From: an uncultured Acidobacteriia bacterium
GTDB lineage: Bacteria > Acidobacteriota > Terriglobia > Bryobacterales > Bryobacteraceae
DNA length: 64,000 bases
NCBI GenBank assembly: GCA_903851195.1
Contig: CAINNJ010000025.1
Span: forward strand, 558,001-622,000
Direction of reading: 5' to 3'
Shown piece by piece: positions 27,014 through 36,140 of this stretch. Each line of letters begins with the position of its first letter. Position 1 is the first letter of the stretch. A model generated the notes under the pieces. That model was not told the DNA's origin. It saw only the letters and a program-made list of their open reading frames with translations, and did not search any database. The translations under genes and the position numbers were made by a program.

Positions 27014-27907
27014 TCAGGCGGTCAGAACTACCACCGGATGGTACACATTCGGCAGCGCAATCCGGCCGATCGCCACCAGCTTCCCGTCCGGCCCCACCGC
27101 TTTCACATGCTCCGTGCCCCGGTTCACGCGAAACGGCGACACACTGAAATCCCGCCCCTGGCGGATCTGCAGCACCGTCAGATCGTCCACATAAACCGGC
27201 GGGAATTGCGGCAGCAGTTCCGTGGGCGGCAAAACCGCCTCCTCCAGCCGCCCGGCATCTTTCAACTCCTGCAGTCGCTCGAGCGAAAACGCCTGCTCCA
27301 GGCGGAAAGGTCCCGATTGCGTGCGCACCAGCTCTTCGATATGCGCCCCGCAGCCCAGCATCGCCCCGGCGTCGTGCGCGATCGACCGGATATACGTGCC
27401 CGTCGAGCACCGCACGAAAATCCGCGCGCGGTCCGCCTCCACGCCCCGCAGGGTCAGTTCATGAATCCGGATCCGCACCGGCGCCAGTTCCACCGGCACG
27501 TTGTTGCGGGCCATTTTGTACGCAGGCACGCCGTTAATCTTCTTGGCCGAAACCGGCGGCGGCGTCTGCGCAATTTCACCGCGCATCGTGTCGAAACACC
27601 GCTCCAGTTCCTCCGCCGAAAGCTGAACCTCGACCGGCTCCCCCACCGGATCCCCCTCGCGATCATAGGTCGTAGTCGCGAACCCGAACCGGATCACCGC
27701 CTCGTACGCCTTCTCGGAATCTTCCCAGTAGCGCGCCAGCCGGGTCACCTGCCCCACCATCACCGGCAGCACCCCCGTCGCCAGCGGATCCAGCGTCCCC
27801 AGATGCCCCACCCGGCGGGTCCCGGCGATCCCCCGCATTTTCCCGACGACATCGTGGGAAGTCCAGTTCGTCGGCTTATCAACGACGACAATGCCCTCAA
27901 AACTCAC
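27014..27907 (-). CDS. truB: tRNA pseudouridine(55) synthase TruB
   Basis: 297 aa from a GTG start whose GTGA overlaps the stop of the upstream M28 gene. The catalytic Asp40 lies in VGHLGTLDPLATGVLPV. KPTNWTSHDVV, YEAVIRFGFATTTYDREGDP and RCSTGTYIRSIAHDAG are typical TruB regions, and a C-terminal PUA-like part is present. The frame runs on to 28186, but that part is the out-of-frame M28 gene. truB normally follows rbfA/infB; here it is coupled to a secreted peptidase-like gene, which is unusual. Confidence 0.95.
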   Translation of the reverse strand: MSFEGIVVVDKPTNWTSHDVVGKMRGIAGTRRVGHLGTLDPLATGVLPVMVGQVTRLARYWEDSEKAYEAVIRFGFATTTYDREGDPVGEPVEVQLSAEELERCFDTMRGEIAQTPPPVSAKKINGVPAYKMARNNVPVELAPVRIRIHELTLRGVEADRARIFVRCSTGTYIRSIAHDAGAMLGCGAHIEELVRTQSGPFRLEQAFSLERLQELKDAGRLEEAVLPPTELLPQFPPVYVDDLTVLQIRQGRDFSVSPFRVNRGTEHVKAVGPDGKLVAIGRIALPNVYHPVVVLTA

Positions 27908-28803
27908 TTTTGCGATTCCAGCCGTTCGATCGCCGCCACCACCACGTTTCCAACCACCTCGAAACTGTGCGCGCTGAGCTTGTCCATCGTGTCCTGCGGC
28001 GTGTGCCAGAAGCTGCTCTGCGACTCGAAATCGATCAGATCGAGCGCGCGCACCCCCGCATTGATAAAAGGGATATGGTCGTCGCTGACCGGCCCGCCCT
28101 GTCGCGGGAACGCGTCCGAGTACCCAAGCGTATCCGCCAGATCCCAGACCAGGTTTCGCACCGAAGGAGTGGAACCCGTCTCCCACACCACCCGGAAATT
28201 CCGGTCGCCGATCATATCCACATTAATCAGCGCCTTCAGTTTCCCCGCCGTGCCGTCGGCCGTCCACTTTTCCGCCAGGTGACGGCTGCCGTACACGCTG
28301 TCCGTGTCGCTCCACTCCCGCACGGCCTCTTCGCCATCGAAGAAGACCAGGTAAATATCGTCCGTCCGGGGCTGCCCCGCCAAAACCGCCGCGAGTTCCA
28401 GCAGAAAGCCGGTGGACGACCCGCCGTCATTCGCGCCCACGAAATTCGGCATCTTCTTGGTGTCGTAATGCCCGCTGATCGCGATCGCCCGGCCGGATTT
28501 CCCCGGAAATTTCGCGATGATGTTCTCCATCGCAAGCGGACCGTCCGGAGTCTGCGCCGTGAACCGGTCCCTGACAATCTCACATTTCCGCCCGGTCAAT
28601 TGTTCCCGAATGTACGTTCGAAGCCGCTCGATCGCGGCGGAACCGTCCGGACGCGGACCCATGGCCACCGCCTTGCCCGTATATTTCAGTGCGGCTTCAC
28701 CGCTGAACGGGATCCCGCGGGAGGCAGCCGGCTGCTGACTTCGCGCGTCGGCGCAGAACAACAGCAAAATCCCGGCGACGGCAAAGAAGTGCGGAGAACG
28801 CAT
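27904..28803 (-). CDS. M28-family protein of glutaminyl-peptide cyclotransferase type
   Basis: 299 aa with a signal peptide (about 1-22). The M28 zinc-site residues are in place: Asp126 in GANDGGSSTG, Glu158-Glu159 in FFDGEEA and His267 in FWHTPQD. The stretches SVYGSRHLAEKW and VSDDHIPFINAG match the animal-type glutaminyl cyclase branch better than the aminopeptidase branch. Such enzymes convert N-terminal Gln to pyroglutamate on exported proteins. A plain metallo-aminopeptidase cannot be excluded. It is co-transcribed with truB. Confidence 0.85.
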   Translation of the reverse strand: MRSPHFFAVAGILLLFCADARSQQPAASRGIPFSGEAALKYTGKAVAMGPRPDGSAAIERLRTYIREQLTGRKCEIVRDRFTAQTPDGPLAMENIIAKFPGKSGRAIAISGHYDTKKMPNFVGANDGGSSTGFLLELAAVLAGQPRTDDIYLVFFDGEEAVREWSDTDSVYGSRHLAEKWTADGTAGKLKALINVDMIGDRNFRVVWETGSTPSVRNLVWDLADTLGYSDAFPRQGGPVSDDHIPFINAGVRALDLIDFESQSSFWHTPQDTMDKLSAHSFEVVGNVVVAAIERLESQK

Positions 28804-28877
28804 GTATTCAGGTTAAACCTTGGGGCGGAGCGGAACGTTAACACCCGATGAAACAATAATTTGAGAAAAAGCTTTGG

Positions 28878-28883
28878 TATAAC
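28878..28883 (+). promoter_or_regulatory. Extended -10 promoter candidate for the RodZ-like gene
   Basis: TGGTATAAC contains TATAAC preceded by the TGn extension, 27 bases before the start codon. A -35 hexamer at standard spacing is poor, as is common for extended -10 promoters. The 101-base gap also separates the divergent M28 gene. Confidence 0.4.
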
Positions 28884-28892
28884 CTAAATTGT

Positions 28893-28899
28893 AGGAGAG
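28893..28899 (+). promoter_or_regulatory. Shine-Dalgarno that selects a TTG start
   Basis: AGGAGAG five bases before the TTG at 28905, strong enough to make this non-ATG start convincing. Confidence 0.75.
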
Positions 28900-28904
28900 T
28901 AACT

Positions 28905-29753
28905 TTGGCAACGTTGGCGGTAGGCACGGCTTTACGGGAAGAGAGATTGCGGCAGGGTCTGGCAATTCGCGATATCTCGAACCAAACCCGGATTTCGTCC
29001 CGTTTTCTGGAAGCCATTGAAAAAGAGGCATTCGAGGAACTGCCAGGTATTCTTTTTACCCGGAATTTCGTCCGCCAGTACGCCTCGTTCCTGAAGCTCG
29101 ATCCCGCTCCCCTGCTCGAATCGCTGCCCCGCGTGGACGTGGAAACGGTTCCCCTTCCCGACCCCGCGCAATTCACCGTTTCCGTCTCCCCCCGCTCCAG
29201 TTCCGCTCTTTCCACCGTGCTTTGGATCGTTATGGCCGCCGGTGTTTCCGTCGGCGCGTGGGTCTACTTCGAACGTCCGCGCGCCATTTTCGAACGGGCC
29301 CCGGCCCCGCAACTGTCGGCACAACAGGCCCCCGCCCCGGTCGCCCCTTCTGTGCCGACAGCGAAAACTCCGGAAACGCCACTCGCGCAACCGTCGGATT
29401 CCGCGGCGCCGGCTTCAACGATTCCCCCCGATGCCACCGGCACACCCTCAGCTGCTCCGGATCTCACCGGCCGCGCCGTGCAGGTGGTGCTGAAAGCCAA
29501 AGAAGCCTCCTGGGTCCAGATTGTCGCGGACGGCAAAAATGCCTTCACCGGAATCCTGAAACCGAACGATTCCCGCGAAATCGGCGCCGACGCCCTGGTA
29601 AAAGTTACCGCCGGCAACGCCGGAGGCATCGAGATCTCGCTGAACGGAAAATCGCTCGATCCTCTGGGCACGTCTGGACAGGTTCGCACCGTGCGCCTGA
29701 CCGCCGAGGGTCTGCAACCGGCCATCAAAGCGCCGGCTCCCGATCCCCTCTGA
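28905..29753 (+). CDS. RodZ-like HTH membrane protein
   Basis: 282 aa from a TTG start with a strong Shine-Dalgarno. The N-terminal helix-turn-helix (about 5-65: LREERLRQGLAIRDISNQTRISSRFLEAIE) is of the HTH_25 type. One membrane helix follows at about 101-121, then a Pro/Ala/Thr-rich linker (about 130-190) and a DUF4115-like beta domain (about 195-270: VLKAKEASWVQIVADGKNAFTG). This is the RodZ layout; RodZ links MreB to the envelope. pgsA on the opposite strand ends 17 bp away, the usual neighbourhood for rodZ. mreB is not in the window. Confidence 0.85.
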   Translation: MATLAVGTALREERLRQGLAIRDISNQTRISSRFLEAIEKEAFEELPGILFTRNFVRQYASFLKLDPAPLLESLPRVDVETVPLPDPAQFTVSVSPRSSSALSTVLWIVMAAGVSVGAWVYFERPRAIFERAPAPQLSAQQAPAPVAPSVPTAKTPETPLAQPSDSAAPASTIPPDATGTPSAAPDLTGRAVQVVLKAKEASWVQIVADGKNAFTGILKPNDSREIGADALVKVTAGNAGGIEISLNGKSLDPLGTSGQVRTVRLTAEGLQPAIKAPAPDPL

Positions 29754-29769
29754 CGCCCGAACCGGAACG

Positions 29770-30465
29770 CTACTTCGCGGGCAAGATCCGGCCGTCCGCC
29801 GTCCGCGCGGCGCGCCGCGCCAGCATCGCCTCACGCCTCTCCACGAACAAAGCCCGCCGGCGCTGCCTTTCCGCATTCAGCAACTCGGCGCGCCGGCGAT
29901 GTTTCGTGCCGGTGTCCACCTTGCGCCAGAATTTCCCGAAATACGCGACCGCCGACCACACGGAGAAAATTACCACCAGATAGAGCGACGCATTCGCCCA
30001 TTTCATCATCCAGTCGTGGCGAATCGCGATCATCAGCAAAGAAATCGCCACCACCTGCGAAAGAGTTTTCGTTTTCCCGAGTTCGCTCGCCGCGATCGTG
30101 TACCCCTCGGCCGCCGCGATCGCGCGCAGCCCGGAAACCGCGAACTCCCGGCCCACCAGCAGAACCACCAGCCAGCCGGGCACAATCCGCATCTGAACCA
30201 GCGCGATCAAAGCCGCCGAAACCAGCAACTTGTCGGCGATCGGGTCCAGCAGCGTGCCGATCGTGGTCACCTGTTTCCAGCGCCGCGCCAGATAACCGTC
30301 CAGCAGGTCGGTCGCGGCCGCCAGCCAGAAAATGACCAGCGCCACCGCGTCATTGTGAATGAAAATCCCGTGAATATTGAGGCTGATTCCCTCCTGAACC
30401 AGCACCGCGACCAGCAGGGGAACGAAGAATATCCGGGCCAGAGTGAGGCTGTTCGGCAGGTTCAT
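29770..30465 (-). CDS. pgsA: CDP-diacylglycerol--glycerol-3-phosphate 3-phosphatidyltransferase PgsA
   Basis: 231 aa inner-membrane enzyme for phosphatidylglycerol synthesis. The CDP-alcohol phosphotransferase motif is complete: DLLDGYLARRWKQVTTIGTLLDPIADK, matching DGxxAR-x8-GxxxDxxxD. About five hydrophobic segments are visible. The C-terminus carries an extra very basic tail (KHRRRAELLNAERQRRRALFVERREAMLARRAARTADG). The ATG at 30465 begins the usual MNLPNSLTLARI; the frame extends 24 codons further with no family match. Confidence 0.93.
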   Translation of the reverse strand: MNLPNSLTLARIFFVPLLVAVLVQEGISLNIHGIFIHNDAVALVIFWLAAATDLLDGYLARRWKQVTTIGTLLDPIADKLLVSAALIALVQMRIVPGWLVVLLVGREFAVSGLRAIAAAEGYTIAASELGKTKTLSQVVAISLLMIAIRHDWMMKWANASLYLVVIFSVWSAVAYFGKFWRKVDTGTKHRRRAELLNAERQRRRALFVERREAMLARRAARTADGRILPAK

Positions 30466-30493
30466 GCGCGCTGTCCGCCTGTGGAAATCACAC

Positions 30494-30520
30494 AAAAAAC
30501 GGGTCTGAAAAAATTCCCGT
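30494..30520 (-). terminator. Intrinsic terminator candidate after hflX
   Basis: Read on the minus strand, ACGGG and CCCGT pair across a 12-base loop and run directly into six T residues. The stem is only 5 bp, so confidence is moderate. It lies in the 184-base gap between hflX and pgsA, in which nothing else is recognised. Confidence 0.45.
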
Positions 30521-30649
30521 GTTTTCCTGTATTGCAATCCCCCGCATTACGTGTTAAGTCATTTCCTCTCGCCACGTTACCGGAAGTGCTGCGTTTCGGT
30601 TCAAAGCTGAAAAGGTGTTGCTGGAACAAGGGCTTGCGAGTCGCCTGAG

Positions 30650-31855
30650 CTAGTTGTGCACAGAATTTTCCACAGGCTCGGTGGAATTCCGCAGCAAGTA
30701 CCTGTGGAGCCGCCGACGCAGAGATTCCGGAGCTTCGACCACGATCTCGCATACGTTCCCATGATAAGCCTCGGAACGCACTTTTCCACCCTCGTGTAAC
30801 AAAGCGATGGACGCTCCGTCCCTGAGCGGTATGCGAAATCGAACAGTTTCGACCGTATCGAACGCCAGAACCGCGTCGATCTGATCGAACAGACGGCCGA
30901 TTCCCTCGCCCGTCAGCCCGCTCACCAGCACCGCCGGAGCCGACATCGCCTGGCGCGCTTCCGCCAGCACACGAGCCCCCAGCACCGCCGCGTCGGCCAG
31001 CGGTCCGTTCTCCGTGCGCTCGCCGATATCCAGCCGGTCGCACTTGTTCAGCACCAGAATCTGCGGCGTGGACGACGCCCCGATTTCCGCCAGCACGCGA
31101 AACACCTCCGCCGCATGCGACCCGGCATTCTCCGCCGAAATGTCCACAATGTGCAGAATCAGCGCCGCGTCCGCCACTTCTTCAAGCGTCGCCCGAAACG
31201 CCTCGATCAGCGTCGTGGGCAGATTCCGCACAAAACCCACCGTGTCGCTCAGCAGAATCCGCCGCCGCGAGGGCAGCCGCAGCGCCCGCACCGTCGGATC
31301 GAGCGTCGCGAACATCCGCGCGTCCGCCAGCACCCCCGCCGACGTCAACCGGTTGAACAGCGTGGATTTACCCGCGTTCGTGTACCCGGCCAGCGAAACC
31401 GTCGGCACCGGCACCGCATCCCGCTTCTCGCGGTGCAGCGCGCGGCCCGTCCGCACTTTTTCAAGATCGTTTTCCAGCTTCTTGATGCGCGTGGCGATCC
31501 CGCGCCGGTCGGTTTCCAGCTTGGTTTCGCCGGGTCCGCGCGTCCCGATGCCGCCGCCCAGCCGCGACAGGGAAATACCCTTCCCCGCCAGCCGAGGCAG
31601 CAGATACTTGAGCTGCGCCAGTTCCACCTGCAACCGCCCCTCGGCCGTGCGCGCCCGCCGGGCAAAAATGTCCAGAATCAGCTGCGTGCGGTCGATCACC
31701 TTGATCTCCACCGCCGCTTCCAGATTGCGCTGCTGCGTCGGCGTCAGATCGTTGTCGACAATCAGCACGTCCGCCTGCGCCGCGGCGGCCAACTCCTTCA
31801 ACTCCTGCACCTTACCCTGCCCCAGCAGAGTCGCCGCGTCCGACGTGGGACGCAC
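30650..31855 (-). CDS. hflX: Ribosome-associated GTPase HflX
   Basis: 401 aa from the first canonical start (GTG, 31855). The HflX GTPase has G1 GYTNAGKSTLF (about 157-167), SDTVGFVRNLP and NKCD. The linker GTRGPGETKLETDRR is diagnostic of HflX. Homology does not begin at the GTG: the same frame stays open upstream to the hfq stop and encodes EKAILAGFERR and the rest of the N-terminal domain about 45 residues further. No ATG, GTG or TTG exists there; ATA at 32005 or CTG at 31972 are the nearest candidates. The true protein is therefore probably about 440-450 aa. hfq-hflX is a widely conserved pair. Confidence 0.93.
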   Translation of the reverse strand: MRPTSDAATLLGQGKVQELKELAAAAQADVLIVDNDLTPTQQRNLEAAVEIKVIDRTQLILDIFARRARTAEGRLQVELAQLKYLLPRLAGKGISLSRLGGGIGTRGPGETKLETDRRGIATRIKKLENDLEKVRTGRALHREKRDAVPVPTVSLAGYTNAGKSTLFNRLTSAGVLADARMFATLDPTVRALRLPSRRRILLSDTVGFVRNLPTTLIEAFRATLEEVADAALILHIVDISAENAGSHAAEVFRVLAEIGASSTPQILVLNKCDRLDIGERTENGPLADAAVLGARVLAEARQAMSAPAVLVSGLTGEGIGRLFDQIDAVLAFDTVETVRFRIPLRDGASIALLHEGGKVRSEAYHGNVCEIVVEAPESLRRRLHRYLLRNSTEPVENSVHN

Positions 31856-32064
31856 CTGGAACGACTCGCCGACAATCTCCAGGCCGGCGCTCGACGCCAG
31901 TTCGAATAACTCTTTGAACGATTCCGACGCCGCGGACGAAACCGTGCCCTTCCGGCGTTCAAAACCGGCCAGAATTGCCTTTTCGGCGGATTGCTCGAGC
32001 GATATCGTGTATTTAACCTCGAAACCTGCGGTGAATCGGGAAACGGCGGCCGGGCGTGACCCGG

Positions 32065-32358
32065 TTATCCCTCGGCCGAACCGGAACCGGCCGGCGCCGT
32101 GAGCGGCGCGGGCGCGCCCTGATGATTCGAGTGCGGCACGATATGATGCCCGACCCTCGACGTCACCACCGTTGAAATGGCATGCTTGAAAATCAGTTGC
32201 TCCTGATTGTTCGTTTCCAGCACCAGGGAGTACTTATCGAAACTCTTGATGCGGCCCGAGAGCTTAACGCCGCTCAGAAGGTAGATGGTGACCGCACCCT
32301 TTTCCTTGCGCGCATTATTCAGAAAACTGTCTTGTATGTTTTGCGCTGGTTTATCCAT
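32065..32358 (-). CDS. hfq: RNA chaperone Hfq
   Basis: 97 aa Sm-like protein that forms a hexamer pairing small RNAs with mRNAs. Sm1 is [22 protein letters not shown] and Sm2 is [10 protein letters not shown]; family members usually have YKHAIST, so Phe replaces Tyr here. The N-terminus [18 protein letters not shown] is canonical. A short His/Pro/Ala/Gly-rich tail follows. The frame extends to 32715, but the ATG at 32358 gives exactly the expected N-terminus. It lies directly upstream of hflX. Confidence 0.96.
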   Translation of the reverse strand: MDKPAQNIQDSFLNNARKEKGAVTIYLLSGVKLSGRIKSFDKYSLVLETNNQEQLIFKHAISTVVTSRVGHHIVPHSNHQGAPAPLTAPAGSGSAEG

Positions 32359-32407
32359 ATGAAATTCCGGGGCCCCGTCAAAGTGACGCACCGACAGGGC
32401 ACACAGC

Positions 32408-32413
32408 ATTGTA
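32408..32413 (-). promoter_or_regulatory. -10 element candidate for hfq
   Basis: TACAAT on the minus strand about 50 bases before the hfq ATG. The hexamer at the standard -35 spacing is weak. It lies in the 144-base divergent gap between hfq and the FAH-family gene. Confidence 0.35.
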
Positions 32414-32502
32414 ACGCAGTGTTGACGCGATACCTGCCGCCTCATCCATCTTAACCAGCCCGTTCCGCTGTGAAAGGCCGGTCGCGCGATATAGTCGTTT
32501 GC

Positions 32503-33288
32503 ATGGCGATTTACGCGAGGTTCACCCTCGGCAACAGCCCCGATAACAAGGCAAGTTACGGGATCGTGAACAACCGGATGATAGAAGAGCTCAACGGAGG
32601 TTTGTTTGATACTCCCGTGCCTTCGGGCCGGCAGTTTGCTCTCACCGATGTAACTCTTCTTTGTCCCTGCGAGCCGGGCAAAGTCCTGGCGGTCGGCCTG
32701 AACTACAAAAGCCACCTGGGAACCCGCCCCGCGCCCGCCAATCCGGAAATCTTCTACAAGCCCGTCTCCTGCCTGCAGAATCCCGAAGGCCCTATCCGCA
32801 TCCCCGCCGAATCAGAGGATGCCCACTTCGAAGGCGAACTGGTCGTCGTCGTCGGCAAGACCCTGAAAGACGCCTCCCGCGAGGAAGCCGCCGCCGCCGT
32901 CTTCGGCGTCACCTGCGGCAACGATGTCAGCGACCGGAACTGGCAGCGCGGCCCCAACGCGGACCGGCAGTGGTGGCGCGCCAAAGGCTGCGATACCTTC
33001 GGTCCGCTCGGCCCCTGGATCGTCACCGGCCTCGAATACGGCGATCTCGCCCTGCAAACCCGCGTCAACGGCGAAGTGCTCCAGGAACAGCGCACCAGCG
33101 ACCTGCTTTTCGACGTTCCCGACACCCTCAGCTTCGTCAGCCGCTTCGTCACCCTCAACCCCGGCGACGTGCTTTTCACCGGCACGCCGGGCAATACGAA
33201 AAAAATGAAGCCGGGCGACGTGGTCGAAATCGAACTGGAAGGCATCGGTATCCTGCGCAATCCCGTGGTGTGCAGTCCCGGGGTCTGA
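32503..33288 (+). CDS. Fumarylacetoacetate hydrolase family protein
   Basis: 261 aa cytoplasmic enzyme. The catalytic domain has GLNYKSHL, metal-ligand acidic residues in [22 protein letters not shown] and the C-terminal [25 protein letters not shown]. Family members hydrolyse acylpyruvates or decarboxylate oxaloacetate, or take part in catechol-ring degradation. The exact substrate cannot be assigned from this window. A LigC-like enzyme 4 kb away would be compatible with aromatic catabolism, but the two are not in one operon. The start is the ATG at 32503. Confidence 0.9.
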   Translation: MAIYARFTLGNSPDNKASYGIVNNRMIEELNGGLFDTPVPSGRQFALTDVTLLCPCEPGKVLAVGLNYKSHLGTRPAPANPEIFYKPVSCLQNPEGPIRIPAESEDAHFEGELVVVVGKTLKDASREEAAAAVFGVTCGNDVSDRNWQRGPNADRQWWRAKGCDTFGPLGPWIVTGLEYGDLALQTRVNGEVLQEQRTSDLLFDVPDTLSFVSRFVTLNPGDVLFTGTPGNTKKMKPGDVVEIELEGIGILRNPVVCSPGV

Positions 33289-33328
33289 TCGCCCTCCAGT
33301 CCCGAACCAGTTGGTAAAATAACCGTTT

Positions 33329-34573
<1,245 letters not shown>

Positions 34574-34610
34574 TGCGCCGGCGCGAACCGCGCTGCCCGA
34601 CTACCTGAAA

Positions 34611-35051
34611 ATGCCACGCTACTTCACGCTCGCCGAAGCCCGTGCCCTGCTCCCCTCCGTGGGCCGCCTGATCCGTGAAGCCGTCCAGGCCAAAAGCCGC
34701 TATCAGGAGGCCGAACAATACCTCCATAATCTGGGCCAGCGCATCCTCATGCAGGGCGGCATGAGCGTCGACACCACCGTTGCCGAATCCTGGAAAGCGC
34801 AGCGCGATTCCAACGCCCACACGCTCAAAAACTCTCTCGAAAAAGTGGAAGAAGCGGGCGTGGTCGTCAAGGACCTCGATATCGGCCTGCTCGATTTCCC
34901 CACGCTTTACCGGGGCGAAGAAGTCTATCTCTGCTGGCGCATGGACGAAGCCGATATCGCCTACTGGCACGGCGTTCACGAAGGCTTCGCCGGCCGCCGC
35001 GAAATCGACGCCGAATTCGAGGACAATCACCGGGGCCAAAGCTCTGCGTAA
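34611..35051 (+). CDS. DUF2203 family protein
   Basis: 146 aa cytoplasmic protein of unknown function. FTLAEARALLPSV at the N-terminus, a helical middle, and the conserved block LDIGLLDFPTLYRGEEVYLCWRMDEADIAYWHGVHEGFAGR identify the family. It starts 37 bp after ispG on the same strand and could be co-transcribed. It converges on the flavoprotein gene, whose end is 3 bp away. Confidence 0.85.
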   Translation: MPRYFTLAEARALLPSVGRLIREAVQAKSRYQEAEQYLHNLGQRILMQGGMSVDTTVAESWKAQRDSNAHTLKNSLEKVEEAGVVVKDLDIGLLDFPTLYRGEEVYLCWRMDEADIAYWHGVHEGFAGRREIDAEFEDNHRGQSSA

Positions 35052-35054
35052 CCT

Positions 35055-36074
35055 TCAAGCCCCGGCGTGAACTTCCAGTAACTTCCGGAATACCAGCGGC
35101 GCCGACGCCAGCGCGCCAATTCCCATCTCCCGCAACGCCCGCCCCCGATCCAGCACCAGCATCAGGTTCGCCATCAGCATCGGCCGGAACGCCAGCCGCG
35201 GATGAGCCGCGTCGTAGCGCCGCAGATCCCCGGCCGCCATCGCATCCGCCAGCACGGACGCCTGCCGGAAACTCAGCCCGATTCCTTCCCCCGTAATCGC
35301 ATCCACCGAGCCCGACGCATCTCCCACCAGCGCGACATTGCCCCGCGCCACCGCCGCCAGGCGCAGCGTGGACGTCGTGGAACCCCGTTCCCGGCTCGTG
35401 GGCTCGGCCCCGCGCAGCCGCTCCGCCAGCCGGGGAAAACTTCTCGCCATCGCCTGTTCCAGCCGCAGATGAGGATCCCGCGAGATCAGCGCCGCACAAA
35501 CCTCGCCGCTGCCCGTCGGCGTGATGTAGATCTGGCAGCCGTCGCCCCAGTGGACTTCCATATGCCGCGACCACGGCGCCACCGCGAAGTGCCGCCGAAA
35601 GGCATACCGGCGAGAGCTGTTCCGGATCCGGTCCAGCCCCGCCCAGCGGCGCACCTGCGAACCCGCCCCATCGGCACCGATTACCCAGTCCGCCTTCACC
35701 ATCTCCGGGCCGGTGACCGGCTGATTCCAGCGCAGGTCCACGCCCGCCTGCTCCGCCGCCGCCACCAGCAGGCGATGCAGCGCGGTACGCCGCACGCCCA
35801 GACCTTCCTGCCCCGGAAAATCCGCCTGCACCGAAAACCGCTCGCTCAGGAAGCGCACTCCGCGAAACTCCCGGCCGGCCGTCTCGGGAATCGCGATGCC
35901 GAGCGCCGCCGCCGCCCGGCGCGTTTCCGGCATCAGGCCCTCTCCGCACGCCTTGTCGATCGGCGGACAGTTCCCGTCCGCCAGCACCACGCGCAGCCCT
36001 TTCCGGCGCGCCGCGATAGCCGCCGCCAGCCCCGCCGGACCGCCGCCGATCACAAACACGTCCGTCGCCGCCAT
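35055..36074 (-). CDS. FAD-dependent oxidoreductase (geranylgeranyl-reductase-like)
   Basis: 339 aa flavoprotein. The dinucleotide fold DVFVIGGGPAGLAAAIAARRKG is at the N-terminus, the GD motif WVIGADGAGSQVRRW in the middle and the second FAD motif NVALVGDASGSVDAITGEGIGLSFRQA near the C-terminus. PIDKACGEGLMPETR is typical of the geranylgeranyl reductase/aromatic hydroxylase-like branch. The substrate cannot be assigned. It lies 66 bp downstream of the Nramp-like transporter on the same strand. Confidence 0.87.
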   Translation of the reverse strand: MAATDVFVIGGGPAGLAAAIAARRKGLRVVLADGNCPPIDKACGEGLMPETRRAAAALGIAIPETAGREFRGVRFLSERFSVQADFPGQEGLGVRRTALHRLLVAAAEQAGVDLRWNQPVTGPEMVKADWVIGADGAGSQVRRWAGLDRIRNSSRRYAFRRHFAVAPWSRHMEVHWGDGCQIYITPTGSGEVCAALISRDPHLRLEQAMARSFPRLAERLRGAEPTSRERGSTTSTLRLAAVARGNVALVGDASGSVDAITGEGIGLSFRQASVLADAMAAGDLRRYDAAHPRLAFRPMLMANLMLVLDRGRALREMGIGALASAPLVFRKLLEVHAGA

Positions 36075-36140
36075 CGCACCCCCCTTCCCTGATGCCGCCC
36101 GGCGGTCACCCGGGCGAAAACATTCCCCTCACCGGAACGC

